64,000 nt of DNA from Hyphomicrobium zavarzinii ATCC 27496 (GTDB lineage Bacteria; Pseudomonadota; Alphaproteobacteria; Rhizobiales; Hyphomicrobiaceae). Shown here one piece after another: positions 47,846 to 58,132 of the stretch (position 1 is its first letter; each line of letters starts with the position of its first letter). The stretch lies in the NCBI RefSeq assembly GCF_000383415.1, contig NZ_KB911256.1, forward strand, positions 599,348-663,347, given 5' to 3'. The notes beneath the pieces were generated by a model, which ran no database searches, had not been told where the DNA came from, and was given only the letters and a program-made list of their open reading frames with translations. The translations under genes and the position numbers were made by a program.

Positions 47846-49252
47846 TCATATCATCTCGTCGTCGCGCCCTTTGGATGCGTTTATGGGGCGTGCACTGATG
47901 GTGCCGAGCCCGGACCAGTCAACCTTCAGTGTTGTGAACATCACGGCGGTAAGCGCAGCGAAGCCGAGCGCGGCGCCAGCCAGCAGCGCATAGTCCTCGA
48001 GCCGCAGGATGAGATAGAGAAGTCCGTAGAGCAGCGCGAAAAGCGCGGCCATGATGAGCCCGCTGCGCCCGCTTTCGAGCGACTTGCCCACATAGATCGA
48101 GAGCATCCCGCCGGTCGCGAGCGAGGCGATGAGATACGCCGCCGTGAAGCCGAGATGCTCGGCCAGCGAGAGCAGGAGCACGTAGAAGAACACCATCGCG
48201 AGGCCGACGAAGAGATACTGCACGGCATGCACGCGCTTGTGCGACATGAGCTCGAGAACGAACACGCCGATGAATCCCACAGCGAGGAACAAGAGTCCGT
48301 ATTTCACGGCGCGATTGACGAGGCCGTAGAAGTCGACCGGCTGATAGAACGTCACGCCAAACTGGTACTGGAGAAACCGGTCCACGCCGCCGTCCGTCGT
48401 CGTCCACTGGTTGGGCACGCTGCGGGCGAGGTGCGGCACGCGCCATTTCGCGGAAAACCCGCTTTGCCCGACCTCGCGCTCGACCGGCAGGAACGCGCCC
48501 ATGAAGCTCGGGTGCGGCCAGTCGGAGGACAGCTCCACGCGCGTCTCGCGCGCAGCCGGCGTGAAGGAGAGTGAGGACGATCCGGTGAACACGAGATCGG
48601 CCTGGAAGGAAAATGCCTTCGCCGCGCTTTCCCCCTCGATCACGGAGGCCGCGTCGTCGAGCTTCGCATGAATACCGCTGAGGTAGTTGCCGGGTATGCC
48701 GAGGCTCGGCGCGAACGGCAGCGTCTCGCGGTCATTGACCTTGAGCGTCGCCGCCTCCTTGAGGCCTGCGACGTCGCTCAAGGCGAGCGCGAAGATGGCA
48801 TCCTTCCAGCGGATGGAAATCGCGTTGGGATCGACATCGGCCACATCCGGCGCGCCGAAGCGGCCCTCGATGCGAAGCGATGCGGTGTAGACGTTCACGT
48901 CGAAGATGGAGCGCGTGAGCACGTTGGACTTGCCGTTGCCGGTGATGGTCAGCTCCTCCGGCAGAAACACCGCCCGGCGCTCTTGCGTCTGCTGCACGAT
49001 TTTGTCGCCGTCTCTCGTCTCGACGCGCACGCTGTAAGGCACCACGAGATAGGGTCCCGTCAGCGTCTGCACGCCACCCCAGGTGCGCGCGATGTCGCTC
49101 ATCACGGACCTGGAGCGCCCCTCGCGATCGGAGACGAGCGCGATCACCATGAGGAGGGGAATGAGGAGCAGAAGAACGAGAAAGGAGATCAGGAAGAACT
49201 TGAATGCGGGGCTGCGCGCGACGCGTCCTGCGGATTGTCCGATATCAGACAT
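47846..49252 (-). CDS. creD: CreD-family inner membrane protein
   Basis: A 468-residue membrane protein of the CreD family, linked to envelope integrity and beta-lactam response in enterobacteria and Stenotrophomonas. One N-terminal helix (about 17-40) leads to a large periplasmic domain with RSRSVMSDIARTWGGVQTL, then five or more C-terminal helices (about 300-450) with GLVNRAVKYGLLFLAVGF. No creBC two-component genes adjoin it, so its regulation here probably differs from the E. coli cre system. Confidence 0.9.
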   Translation of the reverse strand: MSDIGQSAGRVARSPAFKFFLISFLVLLLLIPLLMVIALVSDREGRSRSVMSDIARTWGGVQTLTGPYLVVPYSVRVETRDGDKIVQQTQERRAVFLPEELTITGNGKSNVLTRSIFDVNVYTASLRIEGRFGAPDVADVDPNAISIRWKDAIFALALSDVAGLKEAATLKVNDRETLPFAPSLGIPGNYLSGIHAKLDDAASVIEGESAAKAFSFQADLVFTGSSSLSFTPAARETRVELSSDWPHPSFMGAFLPVEREVGQSGFSAKWRVPHLARSVPNQWTTTDGGVDRFLQYQFGVTFYQPVDFYGLVNRAVKYGLLFLAVGFIGVFVLELMSHKRVHAVQYLFVGLAMVFFYVLLLSLAEHLGFTAAYLIASLATGGMLSIYVGKSLESGRSGLIMAALFALLYGLLYLILRLEDYALLAGAALGFAALTAVMFTTLKVDWSGLGTISARPINASKGRDDEMI

Positions 49253-49527
49253 ATGCTCGCCTTCCTGCTTGATCCATGCCTCGTCCTGGAGCTTTGAGGC
49301 TGTCGGAATTGGAGCAGGCGAATTTGAGGCGGAGCAAGGTGCACTCCCGGAGACTCCCGTTATCGGGGAGCAGTTTCACGGGTACGGTGATTGCCGGAAC
49401 TTAGCTGAACTTTCCTCGCCGCAGGCGCGTGGAGCCGCCCGCCCCGGCTAGTGCCCGCACGTGAGATATCGGCATGCTGGAAACGACGGGAATTGGCGCG
49501 TCCATGGCGATACCGTCCGACGCCCGA

Positions 49528-50604
49528 TCATGATAGACTGAGATTGTCTTCGGGCGAGAGCGCCAGGCCAGGGAGGCTTTGCCAATGACGCGGCGTGCCG
49601 TGAGAATTGCTTGGGTGGGCGTCGGGCTTTGCTTGGCCGTCGGCGCGGTCGCCGGCCTCCTGACACTCGTCGGCCCGCCCGATCAGCCTTGGCACCGCAG
49701 CCTGCGCGAGCTTTCGACTCTTATGGACGTGGCCGCTCTGCTGTTCTGGATCGCCATCTTCGCGATCTATTGGGCGCGCAAGCGCGGGCAGGGCTGAGGC
49801 CGTACCCTGTGTAGCGCCAGTCGCGAAGCTGCCCCGCATCGTCTCCGCGAGCGCGAAGAAGCGGTCCTGAACCTCCGCCACGAACGGATTGTCGCGCTGG
49901 ATAGCCGTGAACACGGCGGCGGCGTCGCTGCTCACCATCCGTGCGGCGGCGAGCAGATGATCGAAGCTCGGCGTCGTGATCGATGGAACCACGCCCATGT
50001 CTGCGATCAGCTTTCCGATCATGTGCGTCAGTCCTTGCGCGACCGCCATCTCGCGGTCGTGTTGCTCGGGTGTCCGGACGAGCACCCTGAGACCGAGGCT
50101 GCGTAGCCAGGATCGGACATCTCCGAGACCAGCGCCGCGCACCGGGCAGAGCACGATCTTGTGACCGTGAACGCCATCGGCTGCGCTCTGCGGGCCGAAC
50201 AGGGGATGCGTGCCGACGATGGAAACGCCAGCCGGCAGCTCCTCGGCCAGAGCCGCGGCGGGAAGACACTTCACCGAGCCGACGTCCAGCACAAGTGCGC
50301 CCTCCTTCAGGTGCGGAGCGATGGCATGCGCGATGGCGCGCATCTCCTGCACGGGCGCGGCAAGCACCACCACGTCGGCGCGAGCCGCGTCCCCGAGCCC
50401 CGCGAACATCACGCTCGCAACGCCGGGCGCCGGGCTTGGATCGTGCACCACCACCTTGCCGAAATGCGCGGCGAGCAGCGGAAAGATCAGCCGCCCGAAC
50501 GCGCCGAAGCCGATCAAACCGACGGTTTTGTCACGGGGGCGGGCGCGCAGGTTGAGGCGCGACGGCGAAGCTTTTCTCTCGGAGGAAATCGAGGACGGTG
50601 ACAT
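49528..50604 (-). CDS. Prephenate/arogenate dehydrogenase-like protein with C-terminal extension
   Basis: A 358-residue TyrA-type NAD(P)-dependent dehydrogenase for tyrosine biosynthesis. The Rossmann motif is TVGLIGFGAFGRLIF near residue 28; the catalytic-region signature IVGTHPLFGPQSA follows near residue 130. The helical dimerisation domain ends around residue 265 (DRFFALAETMRGSF). The remaining roughly 95 residues are polar, unlike the family, and are encoded opposite a small rightward membrane-protein ORF, so they may come from loss of the original stop. The ATG at 50604 has GGAG upstream and is preferred to 50679. Confidence 0.8.
   Translation of the reverse strand: MSPSSISSERKASPSRLNLRARPRDKTVGLIGFGAFGRLIFPLLAAHFGKVVVHDPSPAPGVASVMFAGLGDAARADVVVLAAPVQEMRAIAHAIAPHLKEGALVLDVGSVKCLPAAALAEELPAGVSIVGTHPLFGPQSAADGVHGHKIVLCPVRGAGLGDVRSWLRSLGLRVLVRTPEQHDREMAVAQGLTHMIGKLIADMGVVPSITTPSFDHLLAAARMVSSDAAAVFTAIQRDNPFVAEVQDRFFALAETMRGSFATGATQGTASALPALARPIDREDGDPEQQSGHVHKSRKLAQAAVPRLIGRADECQEAGDRADGQAKPDAHPSNSHGTPRHWQSLPGLALSPEDNLSLS
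49585..49797 (+). CDS. Small two-helix membrane protein, antisense to the tyrA-like 3' end
   Basis: A 70-residue ORF with two hydrophobic segments (about 7-28 and 46-62), a charged linker (DQPWHRSLRELSTLMD) and a Lys/Arg-rich C-terminus (ARKRGQG), a sensible topology for an inner-membrane protein. GGGAGG eight bases before the ATG is a strong ribosome site. It lies completely inside the C-terminal extension of the leftward dehydrogenase ORF. Either the two genes overlap tail to tail, or the extension is not real; the coding look of this ORF suggests it is the genuine one. Confidence 0.55.
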   Translation: MTRRAVRIAWVGVGLCLAVGAVAGLLTLVGPPDQPWHRSLRELSTLMDVAALLFWIAIFAIYWARKRGQG

Positions 50605-50875
50605 GAGGGCTCCTGGCAGCAAGGCCGCCAAGGCCACAAAAAACGAATGCCGCCTTGGCGGCGGCATCGTTTCGAACACAATCGATCCGTGCCGCTCCTA
50701 TGGGGACGGCAGATAATACGCGCGGGTGCGGATCGGACCGGTGTTCATGGCCGTACCCGATAAGACCGCTCACGCAGCCTGTCAATCTGAAGCAGGAACT
50801 CTGCGACGCCGTGGCGGTTGCAACGGGGTTTGCGATGACGAGAAACTGCAAGCTCCACATAAAGGCGGAGACGGC

Positions 50876-51703
50876 ATGACACTCGAAGTCTTATCCACGC
50901 CGGGCCGCGGCCGCGCGCGCAACGTCGACGTCGTCCTCGTGCACGGCATCTTCGTCGGTGCCTGGATCTGGCAACCGAACTTCATGCCGTATCTGGCGGA
51001 AGCCGGCTACAACGTGCACGCCATGAGCCTCCGCGGACATGGCGCGAGTTGCGGGCGTGATCGCCTCGCCACGGCAACCCTTTCCGACTACACCGCCGAT
51101 CTCATGGAGGTGTCCACGTCGCTCGGAAGGCCGGTGGTCGCGGTCGGCCATTCCATGGGCGGCGCGGTCGTGCAGCATGCCATACGCTCCGGAGCGAGCT
51201 TCTCGGGCGCCGCCTTGCTGGCCTCCGTTCCGCCGGGGGGATTGATGGCGGCGAACATCGCCATGATGTGGGCGCGGCCGAAGCTGTGGCGCGAATTATC
51301 AGTCATGTTCACGTCGGGTGTGCTTCAGACGGATCTCGACGTGCTGCGCGACGGCCTGTTCTCGAACCGCATCGACGCCGGTGCGTTCGCGCGCTTCGCC
51401 GAGAGAGGCGGCGGCGAGAGCCCGCTGGTCGGCTTCGAGCTGCAAGGCATGCGTCCCTTCGCGCCTATGCCCTGGCAGGCGCCCCGCATGCTCGTCATGG
51501 GCGGCAGCGAGGACCGTTTCATCCGGCGCGAGGACCTTTGGGCCACCGCGATCTGGTATGGCGCCGACGCGCAGGTTCTCGATGGCCTCTCGCACACGCT
51601 TATGCTCGACCCCGACTGGAAGGCCGCAGCCGACGGCTTGCTGAGCTGGCTCGAAACCCTGGAAGCGCGTCCGGAGGGAGAAGCCGCCGCATTGTCGGCC
51701 TAG
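50876..51703 (+). CDS. Alpha/beta hydrolase
   Basis: A 275-residue hydrolase of the AB-hydrolase (esterase/lipase-like) group. The oxyanion segment is LVHGIFVGAWIW, the nucleophile elbow VGHSMGGAV (Ser at about 94), the acid in MGGSEDRFI and the histidine in DGLSHTLML, a complete catalytic triad. The ORF opens at 50726 but the ATG at 50876 has GGCGGAG upstream. Substrate unknown. Confidence 0.87.
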   Translation: MTLEVLSTPGRGRARNVDVVLVHGIFVGAWIWQPNFMPYLAEAGYNVHAMSLRGHGASCGRDRLATATLSDYTADLMEVSTSLGRPVVAVGHSMGGAVVQHAIRSGASFSGAALLASVPPGGLMAANIAMMWARPKLWRELSVMFTSGVLQTDLDVLRDGLFSNRIDAGAFARFAERGGGESPLVGFELQGMRPFAPMPWQAPRMLVMGGSEDRFIRREDLWATAIWYGADAQVLDGLSHTLMLDPDWKAAADGLLSWLETLEARPEGEAAALSA

Positions 51704-51814
51704 GGACAAAATCGCCCGGCAGGATAAGCGCCTCGTTTACCGCGACCCTGCAGATTGGGATGCATCCGGCCTCCGTTCGGGAGTAGGATCGGGCCGACTG
51801 AGAGGCGTCAAAAA

Positions 51815-52735
51815 ATGGCCGATCCCTACAAGACCCTAGGCGTGAGCAAGACTGCCACGGCCGAGGAGATCAGAAGCGCGTATCGCAAGCTCGCCAAGGA
51901 AACGCATCCGGACCTCAATCCCGGCAATGCGGAGGCCGAGCGCCGCTTCAAGGAAATCTCCGCCGCGAACGACATTCTCGGCGACCCCGAGAAGCGCAAG
52001 CGCTTCGATGCCGGAGAGATCGACGAAAGCGGCGCGGAAAAGCCGGAGCGCCGCTACTATCGCGATTATGCGGAAGCCGATCCGAATATGCGCTACGGCG
52101 GCCGCGCGACGTCGGGTGGTGCGGGCGATGCGTTCGACGCCGACGATCTGTTCGCCGACCTGTTCCGCTCGCGCGGCGCGCGCTTCCGCGAGCCCCCGAG
52201 CGATGTCCACTATACGCTGCCCGTCGATTTCCTCGACGCCGTCAACGGTGCGCGCAAGACCATCGGAATGCCGGACGGCAAGACGCTCGATATCGAGATC
52301 CCGGCCGGCATCCGCGAAGGCCAGACCCTGCGCCTCAAGGGACAGGGCAGGGCAGGCTCCGAAGGCGCAGCACCCGGTGACGCCTACGTCGAGATCCACG
52401 TTCTCCCTCATCCTGAGTTCCGCCGCGATGGCAACGATATCCGCTCCGAGGTTCCCATTTCCCTCGGCGAGGCGTTGAACGGAGGCAGCGTGCGTGTCGA
52501 CACGGTCGACGGCCCCGTAGATGTGAAAGTGCCGAAGCGCGCCAAGTCCGGCACGACCCTGCGCCTCCGCAACAAGGGCGTGCGGCGGGACAAGTCCGGC
52601 GCGCGGGGCGATCACCTGATCGAGCTCGTGGTCGTGCCGCCTGAGAACCCCGACGACGAGCTCGCGGCGTTCATGGCGGACTGGGAAGCAAAGCACCCGC
52701 AGAACCCGAGGCAGAAACGCGGAGACCGCTCATGA
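51815..52735 (+). CDS. cbpA: DnaJ-class co-chaperone CbpA
   Basis: A 306-residue Hsp40 of the CbpA type. The J domain (1-70) has the DnaK-stimulating HPD in ETHPDLNPG; a Gly/Arg region follows (about 85-130) and two C-terminal substrate-binding beta domains (VHYTLPVDFLDAVNGA, VPISLGEALNGG). There is no Cys-rich zinc finger, which separates it from DnaJ. The ATG at 51815 is the natural start. The stop overlaps cbpM by four bases. Confidence 0.95.
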   Translation: MADPYKTLGVSKTATAEEIRSAYRKLAKETHPDLNPGNAEAERRFKEISAANDILGDPEKRKRFDAGEIDESGAEKPERRYYRDYAEADPNMRYGGRATSGGAGDAFDADDLFADLFRSRGARFREPPSDVHYTLPVDFLDAVNGARKTIGMPDGKTLDIEIPAGIREGQTLRLKGQGRAGSEGAAPGDAYVEIHVLPHPEFRRDGNDIRSEVPISLGEALNGGSVRVDTVDGPVDVKVPKRAKSGTTLRLRNKGVRRDKSGARGDHLIELVVVPPENPDDELAAFMADWEAKHPQNPRQKRGDRS

Positions 52736-53079
52736 TCAGCGAGCAGCAACTCATCGCGCGCATGAAGTGCCTGGAAGCCAGCGTGCTCCGCAGGTGGATC
52801 GAGCTTGGGCTCGTGACGCCACATCGGGAGGCCGACGCCTTCGTCTTCGACGACGTGGATGAAGCGCGCATCGCGCTCGTCTGCGATCTCCATTACCGCA
52901 TGGGACTCGAGCACGAGAGCCTGCCCGTCATCCTGTCGCTCGTGGATCAATTGCATCGCACGCGCCACTCGCTTCGCGCCATTTCGTCAGCGGTTGCGGA
53001 GCAGCCGGACGAGGTTCGCATCGCAATCGCCACACGAACCCGTATCGTGCTCGGACGCGATCCGTCGGACGGTGGCTGA
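52732..53079 (+). CDS. cbpM: CbpM, chaperone modulator
   Basis: A 115-residue MerR-like helix-turn-helix protein that in E. coli binds the CbpA J domain and blocks its stimulation of DnaK. LRRWIELGLVTPHREADAF is the modified HTH, and a C-terminal helix (VILSLVDQLHRTRHSLRAI) probably mediates dimerisation. The ATG lies within the cbpA stop (ATGA), so translation is coupled, matching the stoichiometric regulator role. Confidence 0.93.
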   Translation: MISEQQLIARMKCLEASVLRRWIELGLVTPHREADAFVFDDVDEARIALVCDLHYRMGLEHESLPVILSLVDQLHRTRHSLRAISSAVAEQPDEVRIAIATRTRIVLGRDPSDGG

Positions 53080-53088
53080 TCTTGGCAG

Positions 53089-53161
53089 AGCGCGCAGGAT
53101 CGTGTTTCCTGCCGCTCTACAATCCCCCGTGTCTGCGCGCCCAATCAAGCGCGCAGGATCG
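53089..53161 (+). repeat. 14-bp direct repeat upstream of the Fae-like gene
   Basis: AGCGCGCAGGATCG occurs perfectly at 53089-53102 and again at 53148-53161, 59 bp apart start to start, in the 231-bp gap between cbpM and the Fae-like gene. It could be a pair of regulator-binding sites; no known consensus is matched. Confidence 0.5.
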
Positions 53162-53310
53162 GCGCAAATGCCGATTTCCGCGCAAAGCGGTCCGGCCGCT
53201 GTTCTCGATCCGGAAACGCCACAAATCTTGTTGCGCATCGCGGATCGAAGCCCCTTAGTACGCGCGCCACACGCATAGATGGCGCATGAACATATCGAGA
53301 GGATCACACT

Positions 53311-53844
53311 ATGGAAATCTGGTTCCGCACGGGCGAAGCCACCGTTCTGGCGAAGGAAGGGCAGGCCACCGATGCCATGCCTGAGGTTGTCATCGGCTCG
53401 GTCAAGGGTCCGGTCGGAACGGCCTTCGCCACGATGATGGGGCAGGCGGTCGGCCACACCCGCTTCTTTGTCATTCGCGACCTGAACCAGATGGTTCGCC
53501 CGTCGGCCATCATGACCTCGAAGGTCACCATCTCGGGTGCGGCCTACATCGAGCTGTTCGGCGGCGTCGTGCAGGCCGCGATCGGCGATGCGATCGTCGA
53601 TTGTCTGAAGGAAGGCACCATTCCCCGCGAGATCGCGAACGACATCTGCATGATCATCACCGTTTGGCTCGATCCGCGTTGCGCCGAAGATCCGAACCTC
53701 GACAAGAAGGATCTCTATCGCACCAACTACGAGGCGACGAAGATCGCCATCGGCCGCGCGATGCGCCTTGAGCCGAGCGTCGACGAGCTGATTGCCAACC
53801 GCGACAAGATCAGCCACTACGCCCTGGCTGGCGTGCTCGACTAG
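53311..53844 (+). CDS. Formaldehyde-activating enzyme (Fae) homologue lacking the catalytic histidine
   Basis: A 177-residue protein of the Fae family, whose founder condenses formaldehyde with tetrahydromethanopterin. Shared blocks are the GxxGTAFATMM region, the IMTSKVTISG strand and TNYEATKIAIGRAM near the C-terminus. True Fae has His22 in an AHID stretch as the catalytic base; the aligned residues here are Ala22-Met23-Pro24, and there is no histidine before residue 49. A canonical activity is therefore doubtful, as in the poorly understood Fae2/Fae3-type paralogues of methylotrophs. Possible roles are formaldehyde or folate-analogue binding or sensing. It follows cbpA-cbpM and has a strong terminator. 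Confidence 0.85.
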   Translation: MEIWFRTGEATVLAKEGQATDAMPEVVIGSVKGPVGTAFATMMGQAVGHTRFFVIRDLNQMVRPSAIMTSKVTISGAAYIELFGGVVQAAIGDAIVDCLKEGTIPREIANDICMIITVWLDPRCAEDPNLDKKDLYRTNYEATKIAIGRAMRLEPSVDELIANRDKISHYALAGVLD

Positions 53845-53864
53845 AGCGCTTTGGTCCAAACGGC

Positions 53865-53900
53865 GAAGGGGACGTTCCGCGGAACGTCCCCTTCTCTTTT
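53865..53900 (+). terminator. Intrinsic terminator of the Fae-like gene
   Basis: A perfect 30-base palindrome (arms 53865-53879/53880-53894) that would fold into a stem of about 13 bp, followed by TCTTTT. It lies 21 bases after the stop and may also serve the convergent parE gene. Confidence 0.85.
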
Positions 53901-53946
53901 GAACGATGCGAGTGCGGCGCGCCGGCTGCTCTCTTTAGATAACGAG

Positions 53947-55962
<2,016 letters not shown>

Positions 55963-56290
55963 GCGCTGTCACCCCTGCCTCTCGAAGGCGTGGCCCGGCG
56001 GCTGTACGCAGGACGGATGTGAGCGCGGAGCCCGAATCTACGATGGTCGTCGCTTGCCGCGACAGGTGGCACGGAGCGCTGTGGATTGGCAAGATAGGCA
56101 TGCCAAGGGGCCACAGTGAAACGCATTTTCTCAAGTATTTGAGTGGCTAAAGTGCGGTGCTCGTGAGATTTGGTGCGCTGAAAGGCCGCCCGACGGCCAT
56201 GTTCCAATATTTTGGAGCACCTCCACCGATCCTGCTATCACCTGCCGGTCCGATCCGGCAGGCGCCGACTGCAATACGGGAAAATAGACG
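55963..56290. other. Intergenic region between parE and the EamA gene
   Basis: A 328-bp gap with divergent promoters expected. It contains an 8-bp perfect hairpin (56241-56248/56255-56262, 6-nt loop) 28 bases before the EamA ATG, probably within its leader. Otherwise nothing coding is seen. Confidence 0.45.
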
Positions 56291-57235
56291 ATGGCGAAAG
56301 AAGCTGAGGGCGGTTCGTCCGCCTTGGCCAAGTGGGTGCACGTCCTTGCGGACGAGCCGCGCTTCCTCATGCTTCTGCCCGGCCTGTTCTGGGCCGGAAA
56401 CGCCATCGTTGCGCGCTCCATCGCGGGCGAGGTGCCGCCGATCGGGCTGGCATTCTGGCGCTGGACGGTCGCCGCGATTGTCATCTTGCCGCTCGCCTGG
56501 CGCCATCTGCGCCGCGATGTCCCCATGATGCTGGCAAGCTGGCCGATCATGCTGCTGCTCACCACGCTGGGCATTAGCGTATTCAATACCTTCCTCTACA
56601 TGGCGGCCCACACGACCACCGCAATCAACATCGTCATGCTCCAGACGGCGATGCCGATCGTCGTCGTGCTCGCCACCTATTTGATCTTCCGCGATCGGGT
56701 GAGCCCTCTCCAGGCCTTCGGCATCCTGGTGTCGCTGGCCGGAACGCTGGTGCTGACCGCGCACGGCGATCCCGCCATTCTCGCCCATCTCGACTTCCGG
56801 CCCGGCGATCTCTGGATGCTGGCCGCCGTGGTGAGCTACGCAATTTACACGGCGCTTCTGCGCCTGCGCCCCGCCGTGCATGGGTTCAGCTTCGCCTTCG
56901 CGAGCTTCGGCCTCGGCGCGATGCTGCTCCTGCCTTTCTACGTTGCCGAAACCGTCCTCGTCGGCCCGATGCCTGCGAGTCCGGGATCGTTGATGGCGAT
57001 CGGCTATGTGGCCGTATGCGCCTCCATTTTGGCGTATATGGCCTTCAACCGCACCGTGGAGCTGGTCGGCGCCAATACGGCAGGGCTTACCGTGCACCTC
57101 ATTCCGGTGTTCGGAATCCTGCTCGCCGTCTTGCTTCTCGGCGAGCGGCTCGAGGCTTACCACGCGCTCGGCATCGGCTTGATCGCCTCGGGTCTCTGGC
57201 TCGCGACGCGAAGCCCGAAGCCCGCCGCACTCTGA
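56291..57235 (+). CDS. EamA-family (DMT) transporter
   Basis: A 314-residue inner-membrane exporter with ten hydrophobic segments arranged as two EamA repeats, typical of the drug/metabolite transporter family (RhaT/EamA). Substrate is unknown; members export amino acids, nucleosides and other metabolites. LPGLFWAGNAIVARSIAG is the N-terminal repeat signature and VELVGANTAGLTVHLIPVFG the second. Convergent with panC, whose end is 8 bp away. Confidence 0.9.
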   Translation: MAKEAEGGSSALAKWVHVLADEPRFLMLLPGLFWAGNAIVARSIAGEVPPIGLAFWRWTVAAIVILPLAWRHLRRDVPMMLASWPIMLLLTTLGISVFNTFLYMAAHTTTAINIVMLQTAMPIVVVLATYLIFRDRVSPLQAFGILVSLAGTLVLTAHGDPAILAHLDFRPGDLWMLAAVVSYAIYTALLRLRPAVHGFSFAFASFGLGAMLLLPFYVAETVLVGPMPASPGSLMAIGYVAVCASILAYMAFNRTVELVGANTAGLTVHLIPVFGILLAVLLLGERLEAYHALGIGLIASGLWLATRSPKPAAL

Positions 57236-57242
57236 AGCCGAA

Positions 57243-58058
57243 CTAGATCGCCACGTTGTCGATCAGCCGGGTTTTTCCGAGCCAGACGGCCGCGAGCACC
57301 CGCCCGGGCCGCCCGGAGCCGGGCGCAAAGGGCGCAAGCGTCTCGGCGTCCCGCACCTCGATGTAGTCGATCTTGGAAAAGCCCGCGGCGAGCAGGGCGT
57401 TGCCCGCGTCCTGCGGGTCGCGCCCGCGCGCCACCTCGGAGATGACCTTGTGAAGCATGGGCGCGATATAGCGCTCGTCGTCTGAAAGATAGGCGTTGCG
57501 CGAGGAGAGCGCGAGGCCGTCCTCCTCCCGCACGGTCGGCACGCCTTGGATCGTGACCGGCAGCGCGAGATCGCGCACCATCTGGCGGATAACCGCGAGC
57601 TGCTGGAAATCCTTTTCGCCGAACAGCGCGACGTTGGGCGTCACCGCCGAGACGAGCTTACAGACGACGGTGGCCACGCCGCCGAAGTGATGCGGCCGGA
57701 ACGCTCCTTCGAGCGGAAGGGCCGCGCCTCCCGCCACGATCTGCGTCGCAAAGCCCTCCGGGTACATGTCCGCGACCGAAGGCGCCCAGACGAGATGGGC
57801 GCCCGCCCCCGCCAGCTTGGATACGTCGCCCGCTTCATCCCGCGGATAGCGGGCAAGATCCTCATGCGGGGCGAACTGAGTGGGATTGACGAAGATCGAG
57901 ACGACGACGCGGTCGGCGATCGCGAGGCCCGCTGCCACGAGCGCGATATGCCCGGCGTGGAGCGCGCCCATGGTGGGCACCAGTGCCACCGTTTCCCCGG
58001 CCGAGCGCCACCGTGCGATTTCGGCCCGCAAATCTGTGATTGTCCGGACTACTTTCAA
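57243..58058 (-). CDS. panC: Pantothenate synthetase
   Basis: A 271-residue ligase joining pantoate and beta-alanine with ATP, the last step of pantothenate synthesis. The HxGH-type motif is PTMGALHAGHIALV near residue 33, and IFVNPTQFAPHEDLARYPR, the KMSKS-like LSSRNAYLSDDER and GEKDFQQL are all present. Neither panB nor panD is nearby, which is common in alphaproteobacteria. The gene starts 75 bp downstream of the GGDEF-EAL gene's end. Confidence 0.96.
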   Translation of the reverse strand: MKVVRTITDLRAEIARWRSAGETVALVPTMGALHAGHIALVAAGLAIADRVVVSIFVNPTQFAPHEDLARYPRDEAGDVSKLAGAGAHLVWAPSVADMYPEGFATQIVAGGAALPLEGAFRPHHFGGVATVVCKLVSAVTPNVALFGEKDFQQLAVIRQMVRDLALPVTIQGVPTVREEDGLALSSRNAYLSDDERYIAPMLHKVISEVARGRDPQDAGNALLAAGFSKIDYIEVRDAETLAPFAPGSGRPGRVLAAVWLGKTRLIDNVAI

Positions 58059-58132
58059 GACCTACCTCGCCTCCCCGTCAGAGAAGAAGGCTGCCCGGGG
58101 CTGCGGGAGGTGACGCCGCGCCGGCCTCCGCG

